This document shows positions 54,429 through 63,777 of a DNA stretch of 64,000 nt, piece after piece. The translations under genes and the position numbers were made by a program. This DNA comes from an uncultured Bellilinea sp. (GTDB lineage Bacteria; Chloroflexota; Anaerolineae; Anaerolineales; Anaerolineaceae), in the NCBI GenBank assembly GCA_938040735.1, contig CALHYE010000013.1:1-64000 (forward strand), read 5' to 3'. Positions within the stretch are counted from its first letter, which is position 1; every line of letters starts with the position of its first letter. The notes beneath the pieces are model-generated. The model was not told the origin of the DNA and did not search any database. It worked only from the letters and a program-made list of their open reading frames with translations.

Positions 54429-56765
54429 ATGAAAAAGCTGTTTGCCGGTATTGAACGAATCTGGCTGGACGCTGACGAAACTCCCATTCCACCGGGAATC
54501 CAGCAATTAGCGGGAGAGAATTCCCTGCTGGCTCGCACGCTTGCCCGGCGCGGACTGAAAACCTTTGAGGATGCCCGCGCCTTTTTGGATCATCGCTTTT
54601 ACCACCCGGCTGACCCCCGCGACATGCCGGATGTGGAAAAAGGGGTGAACTTGATTCACAACGCCATTTTCACAGGAAAGAAAATCGGCGTTTGGGGCGA
54701 TTTTGATGTGGACGGACAGACCGCCACCACGCTGCTGGTTTCAACCCTCAAATCGCTTGGTGCGCAGGTCGAATATTACATTCCCGTGCGTGAGCGCGAA
54801 TCGCACGGTGTTAATATTGAAGGTTTGGAGCGGATGCTCGCGAAGGGGGTGAAGGTCATCCTCACCTGCGATACGGGCATCAGCGCTCACCCCGCCGCGG
54901 AATTTTTGCGCCAGCGCGGTGTTGCTTTTGTGATCACCGATCACCACTCCCTGCCCGAAATACTCCCCGCGGCTGACGCGGTGATCAACCCCCAGCGTTT
55001 ACCCAACGATCATCCCATGCACAGCCTGGCCGGGGTTGGAACTGCTTTTGTTTTTGCACAAGCCCTGTGTCAGAAAATGGGGAAACCCGAAGTGGCCGAA
55101 GAACATCTCGATCTGGTCGCTTTGGGGTGCGTGGCCGATGTGGCTATTCTGCGCGGGGATACCCGCTATTGGGTTCAGCGGGGGTTGGAATCGCTGCGCA
55201 ACCCGCGCCGACCGGCGCTTTTACAACTCATGCAAAATGCTGAAATCAACCCGGCCCACCTGAACGAACAACATATTGGCTTTAGTCTTGCTCCGCGTTT
55301 GAACGCCATCGGGCGGCTGGGCGATGCGAACCCGGTTGTCGAGTTCCTTTCCTCCACCGATTCGCAAGCCATTGCCGTTTTTGCCGCTCAATTGGAAGGC
55401 TACAACAGCCAGCGCCGTTTTCTCACCGATCAGGTCTTCCTCGCCTCTTTACAGCAGATTGATCAGGACCCGCGGGTCTTGGATTTTGCGGCGCTGGTTT
55501 TGCACCACCCCGAATGGCCCGGCGGCATCAACGGCATCGTTGCCAGTCGGCTGGTTGAGATCTTTCAACGCCCGGTAATTTTACTAAGTTCTCCCCCCGG
55601 CCAGCCCATGCGCGGTTCGGCTCGCTCGGTGGAAGGGATCAACATCACAGCAGCGATTGCCAGCGCACAAAAGCTGCTGATTGGTTTTGGCGGTCATCCA
55701 ATGGCCGCCGGTCTGGCTTTACCGCCTGAGAATTTTCACGAATTTCGCCGTCTGGTTTCCGCTCACGTGGAGTACCAGCGAGCCCAAAATCAACAAAAAC
55801 CGATGATCACCGTAGATGCGTGGGTGAAAATCCATGATTTAGATTTGAAATGGATTGAGGAATTAGAAAAACTGGCTCCTTTTGGCGCTGGCAATCCACC
55901 CCTCGTTTTCGCCAGCCGCAACCTCACTTTGCTGAACGCAGCCCCGATTGGTAAAAATCAGGAACACCTGATGACCCTTGTGGAGGACGAGGAAGGGAAC
56001 ACCCGCCGCGTGATCTGGTGGCAGGGCGCCCGCTCCTTGCTGCCTGAGGGGCGCTTTGATCTGGCGTACCATGCCCGACCAGTTAACTTCGGCGGCGATT
56101 TGGAGGTGCAGTTGGAGTGGATTGTTGCCCGCCCGTTGGAAACTGAAGCCGTTCGTCTCTCAGACACCAGACAGATTGAAATTCTTGACCTGCGTACCGA
56201 CCAATCTCCGTTCGAGCGACTGGCTCAATTGGCCATATCCCCCGATCAAGTCGTCATCTGGGCGGACGGGGCGGTCAATCTCGATATACCGGTTAAGCGC
56301 CGTTGGCAGCTTGTCCCGGCCGAAACGCTGGTCGTCTGCTCTCCGCCACCCTCCCAAAAGATATTATCCGATGCAATCCGGCAAGTTCGAGCCAAGAGAA
56401 TCATCCTGTGCTGGCTTGAAGAGCCCAATGACAAACCCCAGGCATTTTTACAGGCTCTATCTGGCATGATCCGGTATGTATTAAGGAAGAATGGCGGTCG
56501 GGCATCCTTACCCCAATTGGCTGCTGCCTTAAATCAGCGTGAAGAAACTATCCACACGGGACTTGAATGGCTGGCTGGCAAGGGATTTATCCGGTTCATT
56601 GAACGGGAAGGTCAATCCCTCGTAATCGCCGAAGGCGGCATTCCAGACCCCTTGCTGGTCAAGGAAAAAGAAGCGCGGCTGCGTTCTTTGCTGGAAGAAA
56701 GCCGCGCCTTTCGCGAATTTTATCGGCAGGCATCTCCTCTCAGTCTGATTAGGGAAAATCCTTAA
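54429..56765 (+). CDS. recJ: Single-stranded-DNA-specific exonuclease RecJ
   Basis: 778 residues. Degrades 5'-ended single strands in recombinational and mismatch repair. DHH-family motifs: DFDVDG (91-96; DYDVDG in most), CDTG (147-150), DHH (171-173), then the DHHA1 motif GFGGHPMAAGLAL and an OB domain. About 200 C-terminal residues add a winged-helix-like extension (LRKNGGRASLPQLAAAL) beyond the core enzyme. Starts directly after the nuclease stop codon and ends overlapping the AIM24 gene by 4 bases. Confidence 0.94.
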   Translation: MKKLFAGIERIWLDADETPIPPGIQQLAGENSLLARTLARRGLKTFEDARAFLDHRFYHPADPRDMPDVEKGVNLIHNAIFTGKKIGVWGDFDVDGQTATTLLVSTLKSLGAQVEYYIPVRERESHGVNIEGLERMLAKGVKVILTCDTGISAHPAAEFLRQRGVAFVITDHHSLPEILPAADAVINPQRLPNDHPMHSLAGVGTAFVFAQALCQKMGKPEVAEEHLDLVALGCVADVAILRGDTRYWVQRGLESLRNPRRPALLQLMQNAEINPAHLNEQHIGFSLAPRLNAIGRLGDANPVVEFLSSTDSQAIAVFAAQLEGYNSQRRFLTDQVFLASLQQIDQDPRVLDFAALVLHHPEWPGGINGIVASRLVEIFQRPVILLSSPPGQPMRGSARSVEGINITAAIASAQKLLIGFGGHPMAAGLALPPENFHEFRRLVSAHVEYQRAQNQQKPMITVDAWVKIHDLDLKWIEELEKLAPFGAGNPPLVFASRNLTLLNAAPIGKNQEHLMTLVEDEEGNTRRVIWWQGARSLLPEGRFDLAYHARPVNFGGDLEVQLEWIVARPLETEAVRLSDTRQIEILDLRTDQSPFERLAQLAISPDQVVIWADGAVNLDIPVKRRWQLVPAETLVVCSPPPSQKILSDAIRQVRAKRIILCWLEEPNDKPQAFLQALSGMIRYVLRKNGGRASLPQLAAALNQREETIHTGLEWLAGKGFIRFIEREGQSLVIAEGGIPDPLLVKEKEARLRSLLEESRAFREFYRQASPLSLIRENP

Positions 56766-57442
56766 TCGCTGGAGCGTTTGGGAATCTTTGGAAGCAGCCA
56801 GTTGAGAAAGGCTCCTTCACTGCGGGTTTGCAGCAAAACCCGGCCCGGTCCGGTCAGGTCAACCACCAGCCCTTCACCGCCCAACACAGTGGTTTTCAGC
56901 CCGCCGATTGCCCGCACCTTAAAACCCATTTTCTCGCTGAAAGCCACCAGATGACCGGTATCCACAGTGTAGGTTTCGCCCGCCGCTAAGGTTAATTCAT
57001 GGATGGCGCCGTAGCTGGAAAGGATCAGGGTGCCGCTGCCGCTGCAACGCAGCATAATCAATCCCTCACCGCCAAAAAAGGTGCGCGCCCCCGACCATTT
57101 TGTGTCGGTGACCACACCTTCCGCCGAAGCCAGGAATGAACCGGATTGGACAAGGTAAGTTTCACCGGCCAATTCGGTCGTGAAGACATCACCCGGCAAG
57201 GTGGGCGCCAGCAGCAATTCGCCGCCTCGCGCGGAAGCGCGGTAGGTGTTGACAAAAAACGACTCGCCGCCCAACACCGAACGCGCCAGCGATTGAAACA
57301 AACCGCCGCGCATCTTGGTTTCCACCTGTAAATCGGTTGACATACCGACCATAGCGCCGCTTTCCGCGACAATCCCTTCATTGGAATCCAGCAGTACTTT
57401 TGCAATCGAATACGAAGGACGGAAGAGAATTTCGACTTTCAT
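56762..57442 (-). CDS. AIM24 family protein
   Basis: 226 residues of the AIM24/TIGR00266 family, glycine-rich beta-helical proteins of unclear function. Seen: ILFRPSYSIAKVLL, SGAMVGMSTDL, KMRGGLFQSLARSVLGGESFFVN (split), FLASAEGVVTDTKW, FFGGEGLIML, and VLGGEGLVVDLTGPG. No signal peptide or membrane helix. It may be a scaffold-like or tryptophan-RNA-binding-like trimer; that is only family knowledge. RBS AGGAGATTGAGG precedes the ATG. Divergent from rpsF. Confidence 0.88.
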   Translation of the reverse strand: MKVEILFRPSYSIAKVLLDSNEGIVAESGAMVGMSTDLQVETKMRGGLFQSLARSVLGGESFFVNTYRASARGGELLLAPTLPGDVFTTELAGETYLVQSGSFLASAEGVVTDTKWSGARTFFGGEGLIMLRCSGSGTLILSSYGAIHELTLAAGETYTVDTGHLVAFSEKMGFKVRAIGGLKTTVLGGEGLVVDLTGPGRVLLQTRSEGAFLNWLLPKIPKRSSD

Positions 57443-57544
57443 ACCTCAATCTCCTGAAAAAGAATTATGGGTATACTGTATCAGATTTTTAAGCTTCCGT
57501 GTTTATTTACATTTTTTTAATTGCGCCTACCCAAAAAAGCGGTT

Positions 57545-57560
57545 TTGTAGTAAACTACAA
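57545..57560. promoter_or_regulatory. 16-bp palindrome upstream of rpsF
   Basis: TTGTAGTAAACTACAA, a perfect inverted repeat with a 2-base centre, in the AIM24/rpsF intergenic region. Possible operator. Confidence 0.45.
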
Positions 57561-57592
57561 CGGCTTGCAACACAGAACAACATGGTTGCTTT

Positions 57593-57628
57593 CCGCTCTT
57601 TGACCGGCCTGCGGCCGGGACAGAGGGC
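57593..57628 (+). promoter_or_regulatory. Candidate S6:S18 ribosomal-protein leader
   Basis: Just before rpsF an RNA stem (CCGGCC / GGCCGG) stacks on an outer CTCT/AGAG helix with a nearby CCG triplet. S6:S18 leaders use a stem with a conserved CCG bulge for feedback control. The fit is by eye only. Confidence 0.35.
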
Positions 57629-57655
57629 AATCCCAAGGAAAGGAGGAATCCCTTG

Positions 57656-57940
57656 ATGCGCAGCTACGAGTTGGTTTTCATCCTCCAACCGGAACTGGAT
57701 GACACAGCCGTTGAAGGGTTGGTTGAAAAGGTCAAAGGTTGGATCACGGAAGCCGGCGGAACTGTCAGCAAAATTGATCGCTGGGGAAAACGGCGTATGG
57801 CATACCCAATCAATAAACGCCGCGAAGGCCAGTACATTTTGTTCGACATGAATATGCCGCCTGCTTTCAGCAATGAACTGGAACGCAATTTGCGCTTTCA
57901 GGAACAGGTAATGCGCTTCTTAATCGTCAATCGCGATTGA
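57656..57940 (+). CDS. rpsF: 30S ribosomal protein S6
   Basis: 94 residues of the small-subunit protein that pairs with S18. Seen: MRSYELVFILQPELDD, VEKVKGWITEAGGTVSKIDRWGKRRMAYPI (split), and QEQVMRFLIVN at the end, all typical. GGAGG stands 9 bases before ATG 57656, which I prefer over the TTG directly in front. First gene of the rpsF-ssb-rpsR operon, the classical arrangement. Confidence 0.97.
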   Translation: MRSYELVFILQPELDDTAVEGLVEKVKGWITEAGGTVSKIDRWGKRRMAYPINKRREGQYILFDMNMPPAFSNELERNLRFQEQVMRFLIVNRD

Positions 57941-57968
57941 GGCTATTTTCAGACTTAGGGAGAATATC

Positions 57969-58382
57969 ATGAGCCGCGGTCTTAACAAAGTCATGATCAT
58001 CGGCCACCTGGGACGCGATCCGGAAATGCGCTATACCCCTTCCGGCAGACCGGTTACCACCTTCAGCGTTGCTACCAGCCGCACGTGGAACACCTCGGAT
58101 GGCGAACGGCACACCGAAACCGAATGGTTCAATGTGGTAACCTGGGGAAATCTGGCGGAAATTTGTAAGCAATACCTGACCAAGGGTCAACAAGTGTATG
58201 TCGAAGGACGGCTTCAAACCCGCCGTTGGGAAGACTCAGAAGGAGTCAAGCATACTTCCGTTGAAATTGTCGCCAGTGAAATGATGATTCTCGGTGACCG
58301 CCGTGATAATGCCCAAAATCAAGCCTCTCCTTCTTTGGAAGAGGGCGAGGAAGAAGAAATCGAAGACGAATATCCGTTCTAG
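57969..58382 (+). CDS. ssb: Single-stranded DNA-binding protein
   Basis: 137 residues: OB fold 1-108 (LNKVMIIGHLGRDPEMRY at 5-22, RTWNTSDG, ETEWFNVVTWG, KGQQVYVEGRLQTRRWED split) and an acidic tail ending DEYPF, the partner-binding tip that usually reads DDDIPF. The tail is short and glutamate-rich. RBS AGGGAGAA. Lies between rpsF and rpsR. Confidence 0.97.
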   Translation: MSRGLNKVMIIGHLGRDPEMRYTPSGRPVTTFSVATSRTWNTSDGERHTETEWFNVVTWGNLAEICKQYLTKGQQVYVEGRLQTRRWEDSEGVKHTSVEIVASEMMILGDRRDNAQNQASPSLEEGEEEEIEDEYPF

Positions 58383-58394
58383 GAGTAAGACAGT

Positions 58395-58679
58395 ATGACC
58401 GACCAAATTTCAGGCGAGAACGAACAGGTTGCCGGTCCGCGACGGTTTGTCGCCCGACCCAAAATTTGTCAGTTCTGCGCTGATAAAGACCTTGCAATTG
58501 ATTATAAAAATGTAGATCTCTTGCGCCGTTACGTCACAGAAGAAGGTAAAATCCGGCCTCGCCGTCAGACCGGTACCTGCGCAAGACATCAGCGGGTTCT
58601 GGCACGCGAAATTAAGCGCGCCCGCCACATCGCTTTGCTTCCCTTTGTCGCAGAAGACTGGAGTGAGGCAATCCGCTAA
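58395..58679 (+). CDS. rpsR: 30S ribosomal protein S18
   Basis: 94 residues. Seen: [20 protein letters not shown] (23-42), [23 protein letters not shown], and the end ARHIALLPF. CxxC near the N-terminus together with CARH further on makes this the zinc-binding (C+) form of S18. Twelve bases after ssb. A terminator follows. Confidence 0.97.
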   Translation: MTDQISGENEQVAGPRRFVARPKICQFCADKDLAIDYKNVDLLRRYVTEEGKIRPRRQTGTCARHQRVLAREIKRARHIALLPFVAEDWSEAIR

Positions 58680-58704
58680 TTCCTTTTCTTCGTTGTCAAC
58701 TTTC

Positions 58705-58746
58705 AGGGCATGGGCAAAAACACGCCCAATGCCCTTTTCTATTTTT
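58705..58746 (+). terminator. Terminator after rpsR
   Basis: Stem AGGGCATGGGC / GCCCaaTGCCCT with one bulged base and an 8-base loop, followed by TTTTCTATTTTT. Confidence 0.7.
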
Positions 58747-58766
58747 GATTTGGAAAGGCTTTTCAA

Positions 58767-60071
58767 ATGGCTAAAACCTCCCGACCTGCTGTAGTTTCCC
58801 GTAAACAACAAAGCCGGGTTGAAAAAGAACGGCAGCAACGCCGAATCGTTCTGATGGTAACCATCACCATCGCGGTTGCGGTGGTTCTGATTTTAGGATA
58901 CGGATTGCTGGATACCTTATACCTGCAAAACATACGGCCTGTGGCCACGGTGGACGGCGAAAAAATCACGCTGGAGCAATTTCAAGCCCGCGCCCGCTTT
59001 GACCGTTTTCAATTGATTCAAACTACGCTTCAACTCGCCCAATATCAGCAACTCTTTCAAGCCGATCCCAATTCAGCCAATTACTTTACCTCTCAAATTC
59101 AACTTAATCTTTCTAAACTCAACGATCCCACTCAATTGGGTAATCAGGTCATTGATGAGTTAATCAATGAATTCATTATCCGCCGAGAAGCCGAAAAACG
59201 AGGGATCATTGTAACCGATGATGAAGTCAATAAGGTATTTCAAGAAGCCTTTGGTTTCTTTCCGGAAGGTACCCCAACCAGTGAATCGACCGCTACTCCC
59301 TTCAGCACCGCCACCTATTCACCGCAACAGTTAACCCTGGCGCCCTATACGGCTACCCCAACCGAGGCTCCGCCCCCCACTCAATCACCCGAAACAACCG
59401 AAGCGCCACTGGAGACGCCTCAGGCAACGGCAACTACGGGACCGACCAGCACACCCTTCCCTACCCCCACTGCGATAACCGAAGAAGGGTTTAAGGCAAG
59501 TTTAGAGAATTATCTGTCCACTTTAAGAACCGAAGCTCAGATTGATGAAAAGACTTTTCGAGAAATTGTACGCTCGTCCTTACTATATGAAAGAGTCTTT
59601 GAAGCAATTACCCAAGATGTGCCGAGCGAAGATGAGTGGGTATGGGCGCGTCATATTCTGGTTGCAACCCCCGAAGAAGCCGCTGTAGTGGTTGAATCGC
59701 TCAAAAACGGGGCTGACTTTGCTCAACTGGCAGCCCAATTCTCAACCGACACTTCAAACAAAGATCGCGGCGGAGATTTGGGATGGTTTGAACGAGGGCA
59801 AATGGTCAGCGAATTTGAAAACGCGGTGTTTGCCATGAGCGAAATTGGACAAATCAGCGATCCCGTTCAAACTCAATTTGGTTACCACATTATCCAATTG
59901 CTGGGAAAAGAACGCCGGCCGGTCAGCGAGAACCGCCTCAGCACACTCAGACAGCAAAAGTTTGACTCCTGGCTGGAGGAAACCAAAGCCAGCCTGAAGA
60001 TTGAGCGGAACGAAAACTGGGTCAACAAAGTTCCAACCGTGCCGACACTGCCGCCCGGGCTGGGATTTTGA
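58767..60071 (+). CDS. Membrane-anchored SurA/PpiC-type peptidyl-prolyl isomerase
   Basis: 434 residues. A basic N-terminus, one membrane helix at about 27-49, SurA-like N-terminal domain (VATVDGEKITLEQFQARARFD split at 59-80), then a 70-residue Thr/Pro/Ser-rich insertion (about 170-240) and the parvulin domain 290-390: WARHILVATPEEA, FAQLAAQFSTDTSNKDRGGDLGWF (split), VFAMSEIGQIS, TQFGYHIIQLLG. The catalytic-type histidine and the GGDLGW motif are present. It presumably folds exported proteins on the outside of the membrane. Located between rpsR and smc. Confidence 0.9.
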   Translation: MAKTSRPAVVSRKQQSRVEKERQQRRIVLMVTITIAVAVVLILGYGLLDTLYLQNIRPVATVDGEKITLEQFQARARFDRFQLIQTTLQLAQYQQLFQADPNSANYFTSQIQLNLSKLNDPTQLGNQVIDELINEFIIRREAEKRGIIVTDDEVNKVFQEAFGFFPEGTPTSESTATPFSTATYSPQQLTLAPYTATPTEAPPPTQSPETTEAPLETPQATATTGPTSTPFPTPTAITEEGFKASLENYLSTLRTEAQIDEKTFREIVRSSLLYERVFEAITQDVPSEDEWVWARHILVATPEEAAVVVESLKNGADFAQLAAQFSTDTSNKDRGGDLGWFERGQMVSEFENAVFAMSEIGQISDPVQTQFGYHIIQLLGKERRPVSENRLSTLRQQKFDSWLEETKASLKIERNENWVNKVPTVPTLPPGLGF

Positions 60072-60095
60072 TCTGTTTGTTTGATTTAGAAACAC

Positions 60096-60128
60096 AAAAA
60101 GGCCGGGCTATAGAACCCGGTCTTTTTT
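60096..60128. terminator. Bidirectional terminator between the isomerase and smc
   Basis: AAAAAGGCCGGG / CCCGGTCTTTTTT stem with one G-U pair and an 8-base loop; A-run and T-run flanks serve both strands. Confidence 0.88.
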
Positions 60129-60136
60129 GTAAATTT

Positions 60137-63100
60137 TCATCGCACCATCTCCTCCCCCACCTCGTCCAACCGCAGGGAGATAACCTGACTGGCCGTATCC
60201 TTTCCCATGGTCACGCCATAAATCACATCCGCCACCTGTACCGTGTTGCGATTGTGAGTAATCACAATGAATTGAGTGTTGTGACTTAATTCCTCCAACA
60301 ATTCACAAAAGCGCCCCACATTGGCCTCGTCCAGCATGGCATCCACTTCATCCAGCACACAAAACGGCGTCGGAGAAACTTTTAAGAGCGAAAAAATCAA
60401 TGCGACGGCCGTCAGGCTGCGTTCTCCGCCAGATAGCAGGGATAACCCTTGCTCACGTCTGCCCGGCAAACGTGCTTCAATATCAATACCTCCCTCAGTG
60501 GGATTTTCTTCATTTTCTAAAACAAGCCGCGCTGAACCGCCTCCAAACAGGCGGGCAAAATTTTCCTTAAATTCTGCCGCTACTGCATCAAAAGTTTTGC
60601 GGAATTCTGTCTTCATTAAACTGTCCAGCTCGGCAATGATTTCGCGGAGATCTTGATCGGCTTTCTTTAGGTCCGTCACCTGCTGAACGAGAAACTCATA
60701 ACGCTCTTTTACGGAGAGATACTCAGCATGAGCATCCGGGTTAATCGCTCCGAGCCGACGCAACTGGCTGCGCTGGCGGTTGATGTTTTCCTCTAAATCG
60801 GGCGAAATTTCTCTAACCGCCGGCAATTGTTCGACCATTCCCTCCAAGGGGAGCGGCGTCGGTCCGGAAACTTCGCTCTGGTACTCAAAAGCCACCAGAC
60901 CAAAGTCCTCCTCGATACGCCGCCGTAAACTTTCCAGATTTTCGCGCAACCGCCCAAATTCTAACTGCGCCTGGGTTGCATGCCGTTCCGCAACAGCCGT
61001 ATTTTGTTGCGCAGCGCTTAAGTCCTTTTGTAATTCATCGTATTTGCTTTCCATCTCTTTCAGCTCTTTTTCGGCTGGTTGAATTTTGGACTGCACCTCA
61101 TCAATGGCTTGATTCAAGTGGGTCGCTTCCGTTTTACGCCTGTCCTTTTCCTCTTCCAGCTCAGCGAACAGCCGGTCGAGTTGATTCAGGCGTTCCCGGT
61201 AAGATTGCTGCTGCTGTTCATTCCTTTCAAGCGCCTGTCGAAAATCATTCAACCGCCGCTGGGTATCCTGCAGGGCGCGTTCCATTACGCTTACCTGGGT
61301 GTTCCAATGAATAAGCTGCGCTTGAAGATCGTCCAGAACAAGGCTGTTCAACTCGCGCTGCTTTTCCCGCAAATCAGATTCCGCTTGCTGAGATTCACGC
61401 TTGAGGACATTTATTTGCGCTGTCAGGTCTTTTATTTCCTTTTGACTGCTGTGGATTTGCTGTTTGTGCTGCTCCAACTGACTTTGCTGCCAGTTCAATT
61501 TTTGACGGAATTGTTCCGCCTGCATGGAAATTTTTTGCAGATTGCGCTGCTGCTGCTTTTCCTGCTCCCGCGCCTCTTCCAGATCCTCCTCAATTGCCCG
61601 TCGTTGCTGTTCCAGCGCTTCTCGCTGCTTTTGATTTTCAAATAGACGGGCATCACCCTCGGCCAGTCGTTCTTCTAGATTGTGAATTTCTTCGCTCAAC
61701 TCCTTCAATTGACGCGGGCGGGAAATGATTTCGGCTCGACTTTCCTTACCGGCACGCACCTCGCCGCTGCCAAAAAACACCTCACCTTGCAAGGTAACGA
61801 TGCGCAAATCGGGCGGCTGACTTGAGATCAAACGCCGGGCAGTTTTACGGTCGCGAACGATCCACACCTTCCCCAATAAAAGCCTCACCAGTTTGCTCAT
61901 CGCCGGAGGATAGGATACCAGCTCGGCGGCATTCCCAATGACATTTTCTTCTTGCGGCGCTGGATAGTGGCTTTCGCCTCTCAACCATTCCAGCGGGAAC
62001 AATACTGCCCGCCCCTTTTCGGTGTTTTCCAAAAATTGAAGGACTTCCTCAGGTTCTACATCCGATTCCGCAGCCATACCTTCCAAACGATCTCCGAGAA
62101 CAGCTGCAAGCGCAGTTGCCAATTCAGCAGGCGCTTCAATCAAACGAGAAATTGGGTGAATTTCACCCCTGATTTGGCGTTGTTCAGCCGCCGTCATGAT
62201 CAGTTCAACCCCCTGACCTAACCCACTGAGGTTTTTATCGGCCTGTTCCAGCACTTTGCGCTCAGCCTGCTTACGAGCCAGCTCCGCGCGGATTGCATTC
62301 TGTTGTTCATGCAGTTGGCTGCGGTTTTCCTCCAGGTGACGTTGTTTTTTTTGCAAGATCTGAAGCGCATCTTGTACCTGTTGTCGCTTGCCGGCCAGCG
62401 CATCCAGCGCTTGTTGAACGCCCTGCAATTCACTCTCTGACCGATGGAGCGCATCGGTCAGTTGTGGAATCTGCTGCCCAAGACGGCTTGCTTCGCCCTC
62501 CAATCGTTCCAGGCGATGAATCAATTCCCGTTGACGCGCATTGAGTTCAACTTGTTGGGTTTCCAGACGGGTTAGTTTTTTGCGCAATTCACGCGCTTCA
62601 CCTTCCACCCGGTCACGCTGAGATTTCATTTCAGCAAATGCTGTCTGGGCGGCAGCCGCTTGATGTTTTGCCTCAACCAGCGCAGCTTGCTGAGCGGTAA
62701 TCTCTTCCTCCACTGCCTGCACTCGCTTGCGATGTTGCTGCTTTTCTTCCTCCAATCGAGCCAGATCGTGCTGAGTGGTCATTTTTTGCTCATTCAGAGA
62801 ACGCTGGCGTTCGTCCAGAACAGCCAGAACGCGGTTGATTTCTTCACGCTGCCGGTGCACCTCTGCCGATTGGGTGTGCCAGTCATTCAACACTTCTCTC
62901 AGACGTTGAATTTGAAAACGAATATCCTGCACCCGTTTTTCTGCTTGCTGGCTTTGCTGACGCGTCTGATGCAGCCGATTTTCCTGAACGGTTAGCACTT
63001 CACGGGCATGAGTCAATTCCTTTTGCAAACGCTGCCACTGGAATCCATACCACTCCCGCAAAAGCAGACGCAAATCAGCCTTGATTCGTTCGTATTCGAC

Positions 63101-63742
63101 CACCCGGGCAGCTTGTTTTTCCAAACTCTTCAGGCGCGGTTCTAATTCGCTCAAAATATCCTGCACCCGCTCCAGGTTGCGGCGGGTTTGTTCCAGGCGA
63201 TTGAGCGCTTCTTCCCGCCGGGAGCGGTATAAACCAATACCGGCTGCTTCTTCAAAAAATTTTCGGCGTTCCTCCGGGCGTAGAGAAAGCGCAGCGTCCA
63301 CCAGCCCCTGCCCAATGATGGTGTAAGTTCGTTCCGCCAGACCGGATTGAGCCAAAATTTCCGAAATCTCTTTCAGCCTCACCCGTTGACCGTTGAGCAG
63401 GTATTCATTCTGCCCATCCCGATAGGCGCGCCGCGCAATGGAAACCTCAGCATAATCTATCGGCAGCCAGCCATCCTCATTTTCAAACGTGATCATTGCG
63501 GATGCCATGCTGGCACGCGGACGCAATTCTGAGCCGGCGAAAATCATATCCTCGGTCTTTCTGCCGCGCAAAAGGGTATAGGATTGTTCTCCCAACACCC
63601 ACCGAATTGCATCGGCAATATTGGATTTACCTGAACCATTAGGCCCAACAATTGCGGTAATTTGGCCGGGGAACTCAAAAACCGTTCGACTGGCAAAAGT
63701 TTTGTAGCCTTGCAATTCAAGGGTTTTCAATCGGTTGGTCAT
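60137..63742 (-). CDS. smc: Chromosome segregation protein SMC
   Basis: 1201 residues, the condensin ATPase of the bacterial chromosome. Walker A GPNGSGKS (33-40), long coiled coil (about 165-500), hinge (about 520-670, ending near VFFGSGEVRAGKESRAEI), second coiled coil (680-1000), signature LLSGGERSLTAVALIFSLL and Walker B FCVLDEVDAMLDEANVGRF. Length is standard. It lies 35 bases after rnc on the minus strand, a common rnc-smc pairing. Confidence 0.96.
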   Translation of the reverse strand: MTNRLKTLELQGYKTFASRTVFEFPGQITAIVGPNGSGKSNIADAIRWVLGEQSYTLLRGRKTEDMIFAGSELRPRASMASAMITFENEDGWLPIDYAEVSIARRAYRDGQNEYLLNGQRVRLKEISEILAQSGLAERTYTIIGQGLVDAALSLRPEERRKFFEEAAGIGLYRSRREEALNRLEQTRRNLERVQDILSELEPRLKSLEKQAARVVEYERIKADLRLLLREWYGFQWQRLQKELTHAREVLTVQENRLHQTRQQSQQAEKRVQDIRFQIQRLREVLNDWHTQSAEVHRQREEINRVLAVLDERQRSLNEQKMTTQHDLARLEEEKQQHRKRVQAVEEEITAQQAALVEAKHQAAAAQTAFAEMKSQRDRVEGEARELRKKLTRLETQQVELNARQRELIHRLERLEGEASRLGQQIPQLTDALHRSESELQGVQQALDALAGKRQQVQDALQILQKKQRHLEENRSQLHEQQNAIRAELARKQAERKVLEQADKNLSGLGQGVELIMTAAEQRQIRGEIHPISRLIEAPAELATALAAVLGDRLEGMAAESDVEPEEVLQFLENTEKGRAVLFPLEWLRGESHYPAPQEENVIGNAAELVSYPPAMSKLVRLLLGKVWIVRDRKTARRLISSQPPDLRIVTLQGEVFFGSGEVRAGKESRAEIISRPRQLKELSEEIHNLEERLAEGDARLFENQKQREALEQQRRAIEEDLEEAREQEKQQQRNLQKISMQAEQFRQKLNWQQSQLEQHKQQIHSSQKEIKDLTAQINVLKRESQQAESDLREKQRELNSLVLDDLQAQLIHWNTQVSVMERALQDTQRRLNDFRQALERNEQQQQSYRERLNQLDRLFAELEEEKDRRKTEATHLNQAIDEVQSKIQPAEKELKEMESKYDELQKDLSAAQQNTAVAERHATQAQLEFGRLRENLESLRRRIEEDFGLVAFEYQSEVSGPTPLPLEGMVEQLPAVREISPDLEENINRQRSQLRRLGAINPDAHAEYLSVKERYEFLVQQVTDLKKADQDLREIIAELDSLMKTEFRKTFDAVAAEFKENFARLFGGGSARLVLENEENPTEGGIDIEARLPGRREQGLSLLSGGERSLTAVALIFSLLKVSPTPFCVLDEVDAMLDEANVGRFCELLEELSHNTQFIVITHNRNTVQVADVIYGVTMGKDTASQVISLRLDEVGEEMVR

Positions 63743-63777
63743 GAACGGCTCAATCTTTTCTTCTTTCTCGATAGGTC

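Noticed and set aside
61079-61645. 188-residue plus-strand open frame within smc
   Set aside because: Leu/Phe-rich translation is the antisense of coiled-coil codons (Glu/Gln/Lys); not a membrane protein gene.
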